DNA of 64,000 nucleotides from assembly GCA_963971535.1 (NCBI GenBank), contig OZ020594.1, positions 112,496,251 through 112,560,250 of the forward strand, in the 5' to 3' direction. Positions 33,210 to 44,715 of the stretch are shown in pieces; positions within the stretch are counted from its first letter, which is position 1; the number at the start of each line of letters is the position of its first letter. Below the pieces are notes generated by a model. It saw only the letters and a list, made by a program, of their open reading frames with translations. It made no database searches and had not been told where the DNA came from. The position numbers and the translations under genes were made by a program. Source of the DNA: Notolepis coatsorum (taxonomy: Eukaryota > Chordata > Actinopteri > Aulopiformes > Paralepididae).

Positions 33210-34430
33210 ATAACTCAACAGGAACCCCATGTACTTATACTAAGTAGTATACTCAATAGGAATCCTTAGGACTTATTTTTGTTTTGTGACTGATTTCCGT
33301 TTATCTTCATTCATATCAAACACAAAGATTCTTTACTTCCTTTTTTGATTTAGTCAATAAAATATATCTAATATGCTTGTTTTGACTCTTTCATTATGAG
33401 TGTTATAATTTAAAATGCTGTGTAGCCATTAGGACATGATATTTTACTTAAAGGTCAACCTCCACGTTGTATTTTTGTTCAATAAACAATGTGGACTAGG
33501 CCAACAGTGACTTTCATGAAGAATTGAAAAAAAAAGTATTGAAATTGACCCAGTTTTAGCGTTTTTATCAAAACATTTTGTCTGCCCAACACAATCAACA
33601 TGCACATGCATATTTTAATCAATGGTTTATAACGTGCACGTGTAATGTCGTCACAACAGGTATTGGTCACCAGGGGGCTCACCAGGGGGCGCTGAGAGTC
33701 ACACAGCTAGTGGCAGGCAGAGAGCCTTGCTACCATAGATATATGCTTGCTACTACTAGCCGAATGGAAATGTATCTGTTTCACCTCACTATTGCTCCGT
33801 GATTATAGCCATCCATCCATCTCTAAAGCTAACCACTATTTGTAAAAGCCACAACCACGTTACCATATTTGTAATAATGTAAATCATTGTGTCGTCGTTG
33901 TACACATATTGTGTTTATAACGTTAGTAGATAACATAGCTTAGCTTGGTAGCTATTGTGCCAACAACATATCCCGACATCCGGCTCGCTGGCCGGCATGA
34001 ACGGCCGACCCAAAATGGTTCTCTCCTCTCTGTTACACCCCGACCCGTCCCCACGGGTGCCCTGCCGGGGGGCCCATGGACGCGACGGCGGCGGCAGCCG
34101 CAGGGCGCCCGAGCCCGCAAAGGCTAGTGTTACACGATAGCTATGAGCTAACTAGCGCTGCGGGCTCGCTGTTGTCGAGTCCACAAGCTTCACTCGGTGC
34201 ATCAGTCACGAAAGGGGCTATGATGAGCTTGGCAAGCCAGAGTAAAACACAGTTTTCAATCAATCAATAACAACATTAACCAGACTCTCGTTGTGTCTAT
34301 TATGCTAACGCTAACGTTACCTCATTGTGTCTATTCTACACAGATAGCCTCTCGTGTCTATCTGCTAACGTTAGCATTAGGCTAACTAACGTTACGTCCC
34401 TAACCCCCAACAACAAGCGTAACTAATCAG
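33210..34430. other. No gene recognised; GC-rich patch 33960-34210
   Basis: AT-rich to about 33900, with CACCAGGGGGC repeated near 33670. A CpG-rich patch follows (GCGACGGCGGCGGCAGCCGC near 34082) ending in CAGTCACGAAAGGGGCTATG, a word shared with 2544, and a (CAAT)n end at 34255-34268. GCTAACGTTA-type words follow. Open frames in the patch have no family resemblance. It may be a GC-rich retroposed piece. Confidence 0.45.
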
Positions 34431-34579
34431 CGATCTTTTTGTCAGACTAAACTCTCCGCTCGGTGGCAAATTGTGTTGATGTCGGTTTTGTTTCATCAAT
34501 AAATGAGGCAGAATACACAGTGACTGTATCCTTTTTTATTGCACTTGTTTCTTGCTGCAAACATACAAAAGACATCCTA

Positions 34580-34720
34580 CGCGAGACATTAAAGATGGCG
34601 GCGTTCTGTTTTCGTTCAGACTCTCCAAACAGTGACGTCACGCGTCTCTCTTCTGACCAATCAGTGGTCTGCAGTTTTTCACGTGTCGTTTCTGGAGCTC
34701 TCATGCTGATCATCAGCAGC
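34580..34720. promoter_or_regulatory. Candidate promoter region (CRE and CCAAT boxes)
   Basis: AAGATGGCGGC (34593), a CRE-like TGACGTCACGC (34632) and CCAATCAG (34657) cluster within 80 bp, as in many TATA-less vertebrate promoters. No first exon could be tied to it. GTTTTCGTTCAGACTCTC is shared with the MITE end at 38450, so it may instead be part of a mobile element. Confidence 0.25.
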
Positions 34721-34799
34721 CCTGCCTCCCCACACGGAGACAAACTGAGTACTTTATTTTAGTGGAAAAGCAACATTAGATTCGGCTCATTAATATGCA

Positions 34800-35380
34800 A
34801 GCCACACCTGTTGTGACGTCGGCGTTTGATAAGCTTTTTTGATTCGCGCGTGCATGTTATTCGTGCGTGGACCTTTTTAACTCTTTCAGAGTGGCATTTC
34901 CGGTGTCAAATGGAAAAAAATAAATAATGAAATTATATACCAATGATGTAAACTACCCATAATTGATCAGTAGGGTTTAACCTAGAGGTTGGGCTTTAAG
35001 CTAAAAGTAGAATACAGAAAATAGTTGCTAAATGAAATAGAAAGCTCTATAGACATTAATGGTAAGTTTTTCAAATGTATTATTTTGGCACAAACCCGGT
35101 GCCATTTAGCTCCATTGTATTGGAGTGACAGCGGACATCTCTACTGCAGATATGTCGTGCCCTAGTGGGCTTCACTCATAAGTAGCTCAAGGTAGCAGTC
35201 AGAAGACTGAGGTGTGACAGCAACAGTGTATTCCTTCAATAACTGGTGGCGCCAGATAGCATCTGTCAAAACCTCAGAGCCTGTTTCACCACAGAACTGG
35301 TGGGTCACGTGCTTGAAGCTCTGATCCCTAGGAAGACTTCAGTGTTCAATGTTGAAAGACGGACACATCACATTGGACCT
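34800..35380. other. No gene seen
   Basis: Mixed-composition sequence between the CRE/CCAAT cluster and the 35381 MITE. No frame, RNA gene or repeat boundary could be supported. Confidence 0.4.
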
Positions 35381-35875
35381 GGGCCCTATTCCCCGTACCT
35401 GGTTCAACTAAGTCGATCAAGAGTCCCATTATCCAGATTCAGTTAACCCGATGTTTGAAGCCGGGATTTTCCTGTTCCTCGAAGGTGGATTCAGTCTCGT
35501 TAACTCGATCCAGACTTGAGACCCAGGATAAGTGCGCGCGGCCGCTTCAGTTGAAAAGTCAGCACTTATCGATAGCAGAGATCCTGATTTTCTAACGGCA
35601 TTGATTGATTAATTGATTTAAAACTTTATTATCAGATTGCAGTACGGCTCAATCGCCTCGCCGACAAGTTAAATGCGTTATCTATAGGCTAATTTTAAGT
35701 CCCTCATTACCTCAATCAATCAGATTATATTTCTTTAAACTTGCCTGCTGGCAGTAGGTTTATGGATTGAATAATCAAATGAGATCTTGCTAGCGAAAAT
35801 AATTAGTTAAACTGTTATACAGAATAACGATACGGCTCTCTTACCCATTGATTGATGTATGGTGGATCTTTTACT

Positions 35876-35945
35876 TATCTGCACTGTGGTGTAACGGGTT
35901 CTTCTTTTGACTTTCACGCAGACGACCGGGGTTCGAATCCTAGTC
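35876..35945 (+). repeat. tRNA-Glu(TTC)-like pseudogene or SINE head
   Basis: TGGTGTAACGGGTTCTTCTT resembles a tRNA D arm. GACTTTCACGCAGACG resembles a Glu anticodon stem and loop with TTC. GGGGTTCGAATCC is a T arm and B box. The acceptor stem does not pair and no TSD was found, so it is not a working tRNA gene. Confidence 0.55.
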
Positions 35946-36107
35946 TTTTCCTTCTTTTTGCAATGTAGGAATAATTCAATTTGGTGCACGTTGAGAGCTA
36001 TATAAAGAATGACATCCTCAATGCATGTAGATTTATAATATTTTAACTTAAAACTAGGCTACTTTTGCGTATAATCATTAATATTATATTCCAAAAAATT
36101 ATATTGG

Positions 36108-36178
36108 AAACGCGGGGTCTCGAACTCGGGTCGCCCGGTTGCCAGGATTGAGCACTACCGCTGCGCCACTGTGCCAGA
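36108..36178 (-). repeat. tRNA-like segment, minus strand
   Basis: The minus strand reads GGCACAGTGGCGCAGCGGTA, then a GAGTTCGAGACCCC T arm. It has the A and B boxes of a tRNA-derived element. It faces the tRNA-Glu-like segment 160 bp away inside the same MITE. Its amino-acid identity is unclear. Confidence 0.5.
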
Positions 36179-37486
36179 CGGGATAGATTCATTGTTTATA
36201 CATTAATGAACGAGAGACCCGTGTTTAGAATATTCTTTCTTTTGAATGAAGTTTTATCTCTTTATTCTCAAATGCATTAATGTGACGTCAACGGCTCATT
36301 CAATTTCTCAAATCCGTCAAACAGCGCATCTCATCAGACATTTTAATCCCAGTTACAATATCACACAAAATCCACAATCCACGCATAGACGCTTCAATTT
36401 TATGCTTGAATGAAACAAAATCCAGGCGCTCCTCTCCTTCCTCGCTCCTCATCCACAGCGGAGAATATGAAAGGAATCAGAGCCAAACGAGCGATAGGTT
36501 TCAATCATTAAGGATATCCCCGCGGGATTCACATTTGCAATGCTGCGCGTTGTTAAAATAACCACATAATGTGTACATCGCACCTAGCGAGTGCCACGGT
36601 ATATATAACGTGCATTATTTAGGACAAAGTGAATTTAGTATCAGCATTTTGGGTCTATTTTACATTTCAAAAGCCCCCTCTGGAAGAATGGAGCACAAAA
36701 ACGTAATTCAGAATGGTATAATGCAGATCCTAGACTGTGAGAATCATTTCAGGAAACGAGCTGTCACTTCTTTGCGGGGGCGTGGCCATGGTTCATCCAG
36801 CTAACTGAACTTAACCCTGCTCCCGACCAGGCTCAAACTTTTTGATCTGTTGTCATGGTGATTTAGACAATCGAGCGTCGGGGAACAGAAAGGTCCGGCT
36901 TAAGTCAGACTTGACCGAAAGTTATCCGGCTAACTCAGTTATCCAGGTACGGGGAACGGGGCCCTGGACTTCAATTTAAAAACAGAAATGGACTTCCATA
37001 ATGTTATTACTGTATATATTATGTTGTATGTATCAATAATGTTGTAGATTGTGGCTGAAATATTATCATTCATTGATAATTGTTCCACGGTAACAATTAG
37101 GGATTGGAAATGTAGCAGCCAGAATAGTGATTTTGTGTTCATGAAGATTTTATATTAATTTATTCTCATTTACATTATTGAATTGAAATATTTACACTAA
37201 TCTAATTTCTGAGCACCCAAGGTCACAGTACAGGGTTAAAAACAAATACATTTTCACACAGTAAAAACACAGTATTACAGAGTTACATAGGGGAGCAGTT
37301 GTAATAAACTTAAAATGAAAGTGAATATGCCAGAATGAACAGATGTGTTTTGAGACGGGAAACAAAGGTGGGGAGGTTATCTATTTCACAGATTTCTTGT
37401 GGGGGAATTCCAGAGGTGGGGGGGGGGGGAGAAGGCTCTGGATCCCATGGTAGTCAGACAGGAAGGGGGAGTGAATCTGTTTAGAC

Positions 37487-38486
37487 GGAAACGCTAGCAG
37501 GTGAATCCGCAAAAATATTTTTTCGGGTGTGCCTTTTGTTTATACGGCAACATCGTTTTTACGGGGAGAATCCGCAAAAAAGTGAGACCACCTTCCTGGG
37601 TGGAATTCCTAGAAACGATAAACCTTTGCGCTATCATCTAAACTGTCAAACCGCATAAAACTATGACGAAAGGGTTGTCAAGGCTCTCGTCGCGTACTGC
37701 TTACATCACAGGCATGCGCCAGACGCCAGTAGCCTAGAAGCGTAAACAAAGCATGTCTGATTATATCCATGGCGATCACCTGAAGGCTACATTGGCAGTA
37801 CTTTTAAATACACAATAATCTCTCCTGCGGCTATCGCAACTATTAGTGACTGGAGCCACTGTCTGTGAGTGACTCTGCTTTGGTCCAATCACATTCCCCC
37901 ACCCACAGTCTGCGAATCAGAGGCAGAGTAGGGCGGGTCTTCACAGCACGTCTGGTTGTCTCTAGGCTGGTAAAGCTATGCCTCCTAAAATGTGAATCGG
38001 AAATACAGAAATACCGGCTACAGGCTTTCCGGTTTCCGGGCACCCCCTGATCTGTTTATAGTCCCCAGCGAAACAAACAACAAGCAGGTCTGTCAGCCTG
38101 TCGAGGGAGGCGATAACGAGGTTGTTTCTGGGGGGAATACATTTTCATGAGCACCGTGTCGTGATTTCAGGGGCGGGACTTCCTACCTGATTCCCACTTT
38201 CGGCCGTAGTGCTTTACCAGGCTTTATCTCTCGAGATAAAGCTGGGAACGAGGTTAGGTTGTCTCAACGACCTGAGGCGATCTGATTGGCCACTGACGTT
38301 TCTGGTCATGTGACATCTGCGCCAATCGTGTGACAGCGGGGCTCTGTCGTCTCGAGTCTTTACAGCCTCGTCTGCACGCAGAATTCCATCCCAAAGCACT
38401 AGTCTAAACGCAAAATTTAAAGTGAGACCGCAAGACGACTTTTGCGGTTTCTGTTCAGACTCTCTCCGTCTAAACATGGCCTGAGT
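37487..38486. mobile_element. hAT-type MITE inserted in L2 ORF2
   Basis: The right end CCGTCTAAACATGGCCTG and left end CTGTTTAGACGG are inverted, with AATCCGCAAAA / TTTTGCGGTTT subterminal words. AGTGA occurs just outside both ends. The first bases of the left terminus seem deleted. L2 C-terminal coding sequence resumes on both sides. Interior fragments resemble nothing I can name; the 37700-38200 part has CpG-bearing unique DNA. Confidence 0.65.
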
Positions 38487-38629
38487 GACCGAGAGGGAGT
38501 GTAGGACTGGAGAAGTTCTGTGAGATAAGGAGGGGCTAGGTTATGGAGGGCCTTGAAAGTGAGTAGTGATACTTTGTAGTCAGTGCGGGACTTGACAGGC
38601 AGCCAGTGGAGTTGGTGGAGAACAGGAGT

Positions 38630-38995
38630 GATGTGGTTGGTGGAGAACAGGAGCGATGTGGTTGGTGGAGAACAGGAGTGATGTGGTTGGTGGAGAACAG
38701 GAGCGATGTGGTTGGTGGAGAACAGGAGTGATGTGGTTGGTAGAGAACAGGAGTGATGTGGTTGGTGGAGAACAGGAGTGATGTGGTTGGTGGAGAACAG
38801 GAGCGATGTGGTTGGTGGAGAACAGGAGCGATGTGGTTGGTGGAGAACAGGAGTGATGTGGTTGGTGGAGAACAGGAGTGATGTGGTTGGTGGAGAACAG
38901 GAGTGATGTGGTTGGTGGAGAACAGGAGTGATGTGGTTGGTGGAGAACAGGAGTGATGTGGTTGGTGGAGAACAGGAGTGATGTGGTTGGTGGAG
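38630..38995. repeat. 25-bp tandem array inside LINE ORF2
   Basis: About 14-15 units of GTGATGTGGTTGGTGGAGAA followed by CAGGA, with T/C variation (GTGATG or GCGATG). In the minus-strand LINE frame 25 is not a multiple of three, so three units form a 75-base, 25-residue super-repeat that reads through all three frames without a stop. Confidence 0.93.
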
Positions 38996-40078
38996 GGAGT
39001 TCTGGTGATAATTCGGGCGGCTGGGTTTTGGACCAGTTGGAGTTTATGGAGGTACTTGTGTGGGAGACCGATGAGGAGGGACTTACAGTGATCCAGGCGG
39101 GATGTGAGCAGGGCGTGAACAAGAGTAGCGGTGCTGGTGGGTGTAAGTGAGGGGCGGAGACGATTAATGTTGCGTAGGTGGAAGTAAGCGGACCGTGTGA
39201 TGTTATTTATGTGGGATTTGAATGACCGTGTTATCGAGGATGACACCCAAACTCTTAACCTGAGCGGAGGGGAAGACTGTACAGTTGTTAATGCTGAGGG
39301 GAAACTGTGGGATGTGGATTTGGAACCAATGAGGAGTACCTCGGTTTTATCATTGTTTAGTTTTAGGTAGTTGAGTGTGAACCATACATTCATTTCCTTT
39401 AAGCATTCAGTAAGGGAGGTGGTGGGGAGTGCAGAGTCAGGTTTGGTGGAAAACATAGAGCGGTGTCATCCGTGTAGCAGTGAAACTGTAGAGCAGATGT
39501 TCTGAAGATGTTGCCAAGGAGAGGGCCCAGAACAGAACCCTGGGGGACACCGGTGGTAACTGAAGTGGAGTGTGATGTAACATCTCTCAGTTGTACATAT
39601 TGAGTGCGGCCTGTGAGGTATGAGTTGAACCAGTGAAGAGGGGTGCCAGTGATGCCAATGGAGGTTAGTCTGTCTAGAAGAATGGAATGTGAAATGGTGT
39701 CAAATGCTGCAGAGAGATCCAGAAGTATAAGTATAGCGAGGAGAGCAGAATCGGCAGCCACTAGTAAGTCGTTTGTGATTTTAACTAGGGCTGGTTCAGT
39801 GCTATGGAGAGATCCAAAACCAGGTTGAAATTGCTCAAACAGATTGTTGCTGGAGAGGTGAGTGTGAACCTGGGCTGCCACCGTTTTTTCCCAGTATTTT
39901 GGCAAGAAATGGAAGATTTGAAATAGGCCGGAAATTATTTAGGATATTGGGGTCTGCACCAGGTTTCTTCAATCTGGGAGTAATAGCGGCTGTTTTGAGG
40001 GCAGAGGGAACGAGACCAGAGGTCAGGGAGGAGTGTATGATGGCAGTTATTGTAGAAGACGAGGATGGTGGGCAGCTT

Positions 40079-40743
40079 TAACTAGGTGTGTGGGAAGGGG
40101 CTCTAACTGACATGTAGAAGAGTTAGCTTTAACTAGGTGGGTGGGAAGGGGCTCTAACTGACATGTAGAAGAGTTAGCTTTAACTAGGTGGGTGGGAAGG
40201 GGCTCTAACTGACATGTAGAAGAGTTAGCTTTAACTAGGTGGGTGGGAAGGGGCGCTAACTGACATGTAGAAGAGTTAGCTTTAACTAGGTGGGTGGGAA
40301 GGGGCTCTAACTGACGTGTAGAAGAGTTAGCTTTAACTAGGTGGGTGGGAAGGGGCTCTAACTGACATGTAGAAGAGTTAGCTTTAACTAGGTGGGTGGG
40401 AAGGGGCTCTAACTGACATGTAGAAGAGTTAGCTTTAACTAGGTGGGTGGGAAGGGGCTCTAACTGACATGTAGAAGAGTTAGCTTTAACTAGGTGGGTG
40501 GGAAGGGGCTCTGACTGACATGTAGAAGAGTTAGCTTTAACTAGGTGGGTGGGAAGGGGCTCTAACTGACATGTAGAAGAGTTAGCTTTAACTAGGTGGG
40601 TGGGAAGGGGCTCTAACTGACATGTAGAAGAGTTAGCTTTAACTAGGTGGGTGGGAAGGGGCTCTAACTGACATGTAGAAGAGTTAGCTTTAACTAGGTG
40701 GGTGGGAAGGGGCTCTAACTGACATGTAGAAGAGTTAGCTTTT
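40079..40743. repeat. 51-bp tandem array inside LINE ORF2
   Basis: Thirteen nearly identical units of GCTTTAACTAGGTGGGTGGG, then AAGGGGCTCTAACTGACATG and TAGAAGAGTTA. On the minus strand each encodes the 17 residues KANSSTCQLEPLPTHLV. This is the LINE's own pre-RT sequence (compare the usual single DPLPT(H/W)L block of L2 proteins). The frame stays open through all units. Confidence 0.95.
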
Positions 40744-42272
40744 CGGATGAGGTCTGATATGTCACTAACAGATGGGAGTAGGAAACTAGAACGAGAGAAT
40801 GGGAGCATCAGGGAAGGAACACGGTGAACTGTAGGTGACATGAGATGAGGAACACAGTTGCTGATGTATTTTTGCGATCTTAGCATTGAAAAGGTCCATG
40901 AACACATTGCATTGAGAAACAGAGTGCATTAGTGGAGTGAGAGTGTCAGGAGGCTGTGAGATTGATTTAACAGTGGAAAACAGGGCTTGAGTGCTTCCTG
41001 CGCCTGAGCTCATTACACTGGCACAGTGAGTACTTTTAGCTCTGGAGAGAGCTTCCTTCTAGTGGAGTATGTGGTTAAAGTACATTTCTTTATGGACAGT
41101 AAGACCAGTCTTAGTCTGGAGGCGCTCTAGGCGGCGGCCTTTGGCTTTGAGCAGCGTAGCTCAGGTGTAAACCAGGGTGCAGAGCGAGGGAAGGAGACAG
41201 TCCGTGTTTTAAGTGGAGCAAACGTGTCTAAGAGGTTATGGAGTCCATTGTTGTACATTGAGACCAGTTCATCACAGGTTGACTCGTTGTCATGACAGGA
41301 AAGGTTATTAATAAGTTCACTGGATAGAGCAGGTACATCGATGTTCCTAATATTCCTGAAAGAGATGGAACGTGACACGTTTGTTTTGTGTGTCTTCAGG
41401 ATGACATTAAAAGATATGAACTTGTGATCAGAGATGGGCAGGTCAGACGCAGTACAGTTTTGGGCTGCGACACCAGAGCAGCACACTAAGTCCAAAGTGT
41501 GTCCTTTGGAGTGAGTAGGGAAGTCAACATATTGTTGAAATCCACAGCTGTCCAGGGAAGATGTGAGCTCCTTGGTAGTAGAATTGTTTATATTGTCCAT
41601 ATGAACATTAAAATCCCCCAGCAGTAAAATATTAGGAGACAGACAGTAAGTTTAGTGAAGCTAAAAAGGCAGAGAGTTCATCTATAAAATCTCTATTTGG
41701 CTTTGGTGGTCTGTAGACCTGTCACTAGAATGGTAGGCGTTGGACCATGAATTTGAATAGCAATGCATTCAAATGACTTGTCCACAGGAACTGTCAATGA
41801 GGACACTTGCCACTTCTCGCTGTAGATTATCGCGAGACCACCTCCTCGCTTATCGGAGGGGTGGGGTTGACAGATGTAAACATACCCATGCGGAGTAGTC
41901 TCATTAAGTTGTGAAAGTCATTAGGTATCTGCCAAGTTTCAGTCAGACACAAGAAATCCAATTTACGATCGGTCAGCAGACCCTGTAGTAGCAGACCTTT
42001 CTCAGTAAGCGATCGTGTGTTAAAAAGCCCAATGATAATGTTTTTATCAGGTTGAGTACTCACGTTAGCCCGTCTGGCTAGACTAGCCAGCACACTGTGG
42101 TCAACAGACCGATGTCTATAACCAGGTATAGTGGGACAACGGTTTGTGATTAAAACCGGGATATTATTTACTGTATGAGGTCCAAGTTTGAAAATTGGTA
42201 GGCCTGAAGAGGAGGGAGGGGGGGTAATATTAACTACTGTGGGAGTATTGGGGGAGTAGTGATCAGCAGGAC

Positions 42273-43182
42273 TCACAGTGGGATGTCAACATAATGACCA
42301 GGTGAAGACATGAAGTGAAGTCCTTTCGGGCTGAAGACTTCTTCTAGGCTTCTTTCCTCTCTCTTTCCATTTAGTGGGCCTACTAATTCTGACAGGGGTG
42401 TTTTTGACACTATTATTATGTGATCCTGGCCCAATTGCAATACTATAGTACATGGAGGAACTATTGTGGTAGGGGCTGGGATCAGGGGGACGTCAATGGT
42501 TGAGGGACCTGTCAGCACCAGGCAGAGCGTGGGCGAGTAGTGCCACAGTCTGGGTCTGCTGTGAGACATAGTGAGGGAGGAGAACAGTGATGGATGCTGT
42601 AGGATAGGTTGGAGGAAAGTGCTCGGGCGCCTGCAAAGTTTAATTAAATGGAGACCATCTACTGCAAAGAGATTGCTACGCTGCCAGAAGAGGTCAAAGT
42701 TATTTATAAAGTTCACGTTGTGGGTACGACAAGCGGACTGGAGCCAGGTGTTTAGGCTTAGCAGTCTGGAGAAGCGGCCGAGGCCACGGCCAGGAGAGGG
42801 GGTGGGGCCGGAGATACTGACGCTGTAGTGAAGATGTTTCAGTACACCAAACAGCTGAATAAAATCACGCTTTAACAGCTCAGACTGCTGTTTCCTAACG
42901 TCATTTGTACCTGCGTGCACTATGAGCCAATCAGCAGCGGGGAAGGATGTCATAACCTCTTGGATTCTATCCGTGATGACCGCCACTGTGGCACCTGGAA
43001 AAACCACAGTGTGTGCATTTTTGACTGAGAAGCGTCTGACTATCGAGTCGCCTATTATGATTGTCGCTGGTGGAGACAGGGACAGTTTTGAGGCCAGGCG
43101 AGGCCTTGGGGGACCGGATGGTCATGGCAACACTGGCTGTAGGGTCTCAGCTGACTTGGGAGAGAAAGAACGACCAGATTAA
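42273..43182 (-). pseudogene. L2 ORF1, SGNH esterase domain
   Basis: The minus strand reads IIIGDSIVRRF near 43060 (block I with the nucleophile Ser), DWLIVHAGTNDVR near 42890 (GxND block), and LFAVDGLHL near 42650 (Asp and His of block V). These are the landmarks of an SGNH hydrolase and are known from ORF1 of some L2/CR1 LINEs, where the domain is thought to help handle nucleoprotein or lipid. The frame is open for about 300 codons and stops at 42273. The N-terminal part lies at 44715-45277 beyond an inserted LINE. Confidence 0.8.
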
Positions 43183-43184
43183 CT

Positions 43185-44715
43185 GCTAATCTCAGTCACG
43201 CCCCTCATAAAAAAACCATCCCTGAACCCTACCGTCATAGGCAACTACCGTCCTGTCTCTCTTCTCTCCTTCCTTTCTAAAACACTTGAACGTGCTGTAT
43301 CCAGCCAACTTACTGCTTATCTCTTACAGAATGACCTCCTAGACCCTAATCAGTCAGGCTTCAGGACTGGTCACTCCACAGAGACAGCCCTCATTGCGGT
43401 CACAGAGGCACTTCACTTAGCAAAAGCGAAAGGCCTCTCCTCCGTCCTGATTCTCCTAGATCTATCTGCAGCCTTCGACACAGTCAACCACCAGATCCTC
43501 CTCGCGGCCCTCGCAGGAATGGGAGTGGCTGGCTCTGCGCTGACATGGCTGTCATCATACCTCAATGACCGCTGCTACCAAGTGTCATGGAGAGGGACCC
43601 TGTCGGCCACCCGCCCCCTGCGGACGGGTGTCCCCCAGGGCTCGGTTTTAGGACCCCTTCTCTTCTCTCTCTACACTAAATCACTGGCTAACATTATCAC
43701 GTCTCATGGCTTCTCCTACCATTGTTATGCTGATGATACTCAACTCTTCCTCTCCTTCCCTCCCTCAGATATCCACGTCTCTGAGCGGATCTCGGCCTGT
43801 CTGTCCGACATCTCCGCCTGGATGACGACCAACCACCTCAGACTGAACCTAAGCAAAACAGAATTGCTCCACCTGCCGGCCAAATCCTCCGCCCTTACCG
43901 ACCTTTCCATCACAGTCGAGAATGCAGCTGTGACCGCGTCCCCGACCGCCAAGAACCTTGGTGTTGTCCTCGACGACCAGTTGAACTTCTCTGCTCACAT
44001 CGCAGCGACAACCAGAACCTGCCGATTCCTCCTGAGCAACGTCAGAAGGATCCGCCCCTTCCTGACAAAAGAAGCCACCCAACTCCTCGGCCACTGCCAC
44101 TAAGCCTCTTCAACTCATTCAGAACGCAGCGGCCCGCCTGATCTCAAACCTACCGAAGTCGGCCCATGTCACCCCACCTCTTAGGGACCTGCACTGGCTC
44201 CCCATTGCTGCACGAATCCGCTTCAAGGCCCTCGACCTAGCATACCGTGCGGCAAAGGGAACCGCTCCCGCCTACCTCCGGTCAATGGTCTCTAACTACA
44301 CACCCTCAAGACCCCTACGCTCTGCATCTTCTGGCCGCCTCAGACCTACTCCTATCCAAGCTCCGGGAGGGTCATCAAAGAGAAGTCGCCTATTCTCAGT
44401 CCTTGCCCCACAATGGTGGAATGAACTACCCACCCCAGTTAGGACAGCCGAAACACGTCCAATCTTTCGCCGTCGACTAAAGACGCACTTCTTCAACCAT
44501 TATCTGAATAAAAAAAAAAAAAAACTAACTAACCTTACTGTCATGCACTTGTCCTAATAAACTAACCTACACTGTAGCACTCAACACTTTGATGAACATT
44601 GTTGCTCAGCTGATAGAGTTGTGCCCTTCCTGATGGCTTGTCGTACAGAACATGTAAGTCGCTTTGGATAAAAGCGTCAGCTAAATGACTAAATGTAAAA
44701 TGTAAATGTGTCTTA
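43185..44715 (+). mobile_element. Second L2-clade LINE inserted in ORF1, with RT domain
   Basis: The plus-strand frame from about 43205 reads GNYRPVSLLSFLSKTLERAV, QSGFRTGHSTETAL, LLDLSAAFDTVNHQILL, GVPQGSVLGPLLFSLY and catalytic YADD (near 43731). NLGVVLDDQLNFSAHI follows, all L2/Rex1-type RT motifs. At 44090 about 50 bp are missing relative to the family, which ends the frame. The C-terminal WWNELPTPVRTA continues in another frame to 44510. The tail has AAGTCGCTTTGGATAAAAG and TAAATGTAAA repeats. It is 5'-truncated (no endonuclease). Confidence 0.87.

Larger units (their letters stand above)
35381..36964. mobile_element. MITE with GGGCCC...TTCCCCGTACCTGG ends
   Basis: The left end GGGCCCTATTCCCCGTACCT and the right end AGGTACGGGGAACGGGGCCC are inverted. 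Flanking words TGGACCT (35374-35380) and TGGACTT (36965-36971) differ by one base. Subterminal GTTAACTCG and CCGGCTAACT words are also inverted. No transposase is encoded. It carries two tRNA-like segments and a partial LINE tail (35612-35660). The superfamily cannot be fixed from a 7-bp imperfect duplication. Confidence 0.7.
37310..42276 (-). pseudogene. L2 LINE ORF2: endonuclease and reverse transcriptase
   Basis: The endonuclease starts near 42276 (NIIIGLFNTRSLTEK, LDFLCLTETWQ). It continues after a frame change with GGGLAIIYSEKWQVSS near 41840, GDFNVHMDN near 41610 and LPISDHKFISFNV near 41420. The RT part has SAPWFTPELR near 41160, AAFDTISHSILLDRL near 39680, GVPQGSVLGPLL near 39530 and YTDD in place of the usual YADD near 39460. 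The C-terminal LRPSLTPTSTATLVHALLTS block follows near 39130. The frame around the catalytic site is shifted. ORF2 opens in a frame overlapping the ORF1 stop (CTGTGAG at 42270-42276) with no ATG, so reinitiation would be needed in an intact relative. Confidence 0.82.

Noticed and set aside
33945-34140. Small frames in the GC-rich patch as a gene
   Set aside because: No conserved motif, splice partner or start context; overlapping frames on both strands are open because of high GC.
36108-36178. Working tRNA gene
   Set aside because: Acceptor stem is not convincing, no terminator context, and it lies within a MITE; likewise for 35876-35945 and the SINE heads.
40047-40907. A 286-residue repeat protein with thirteen 17-residue units
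   Set aside because: It is the LINE ORF2 sequence expanded as a DNA minisatellite; RT sequence continues on both sides.
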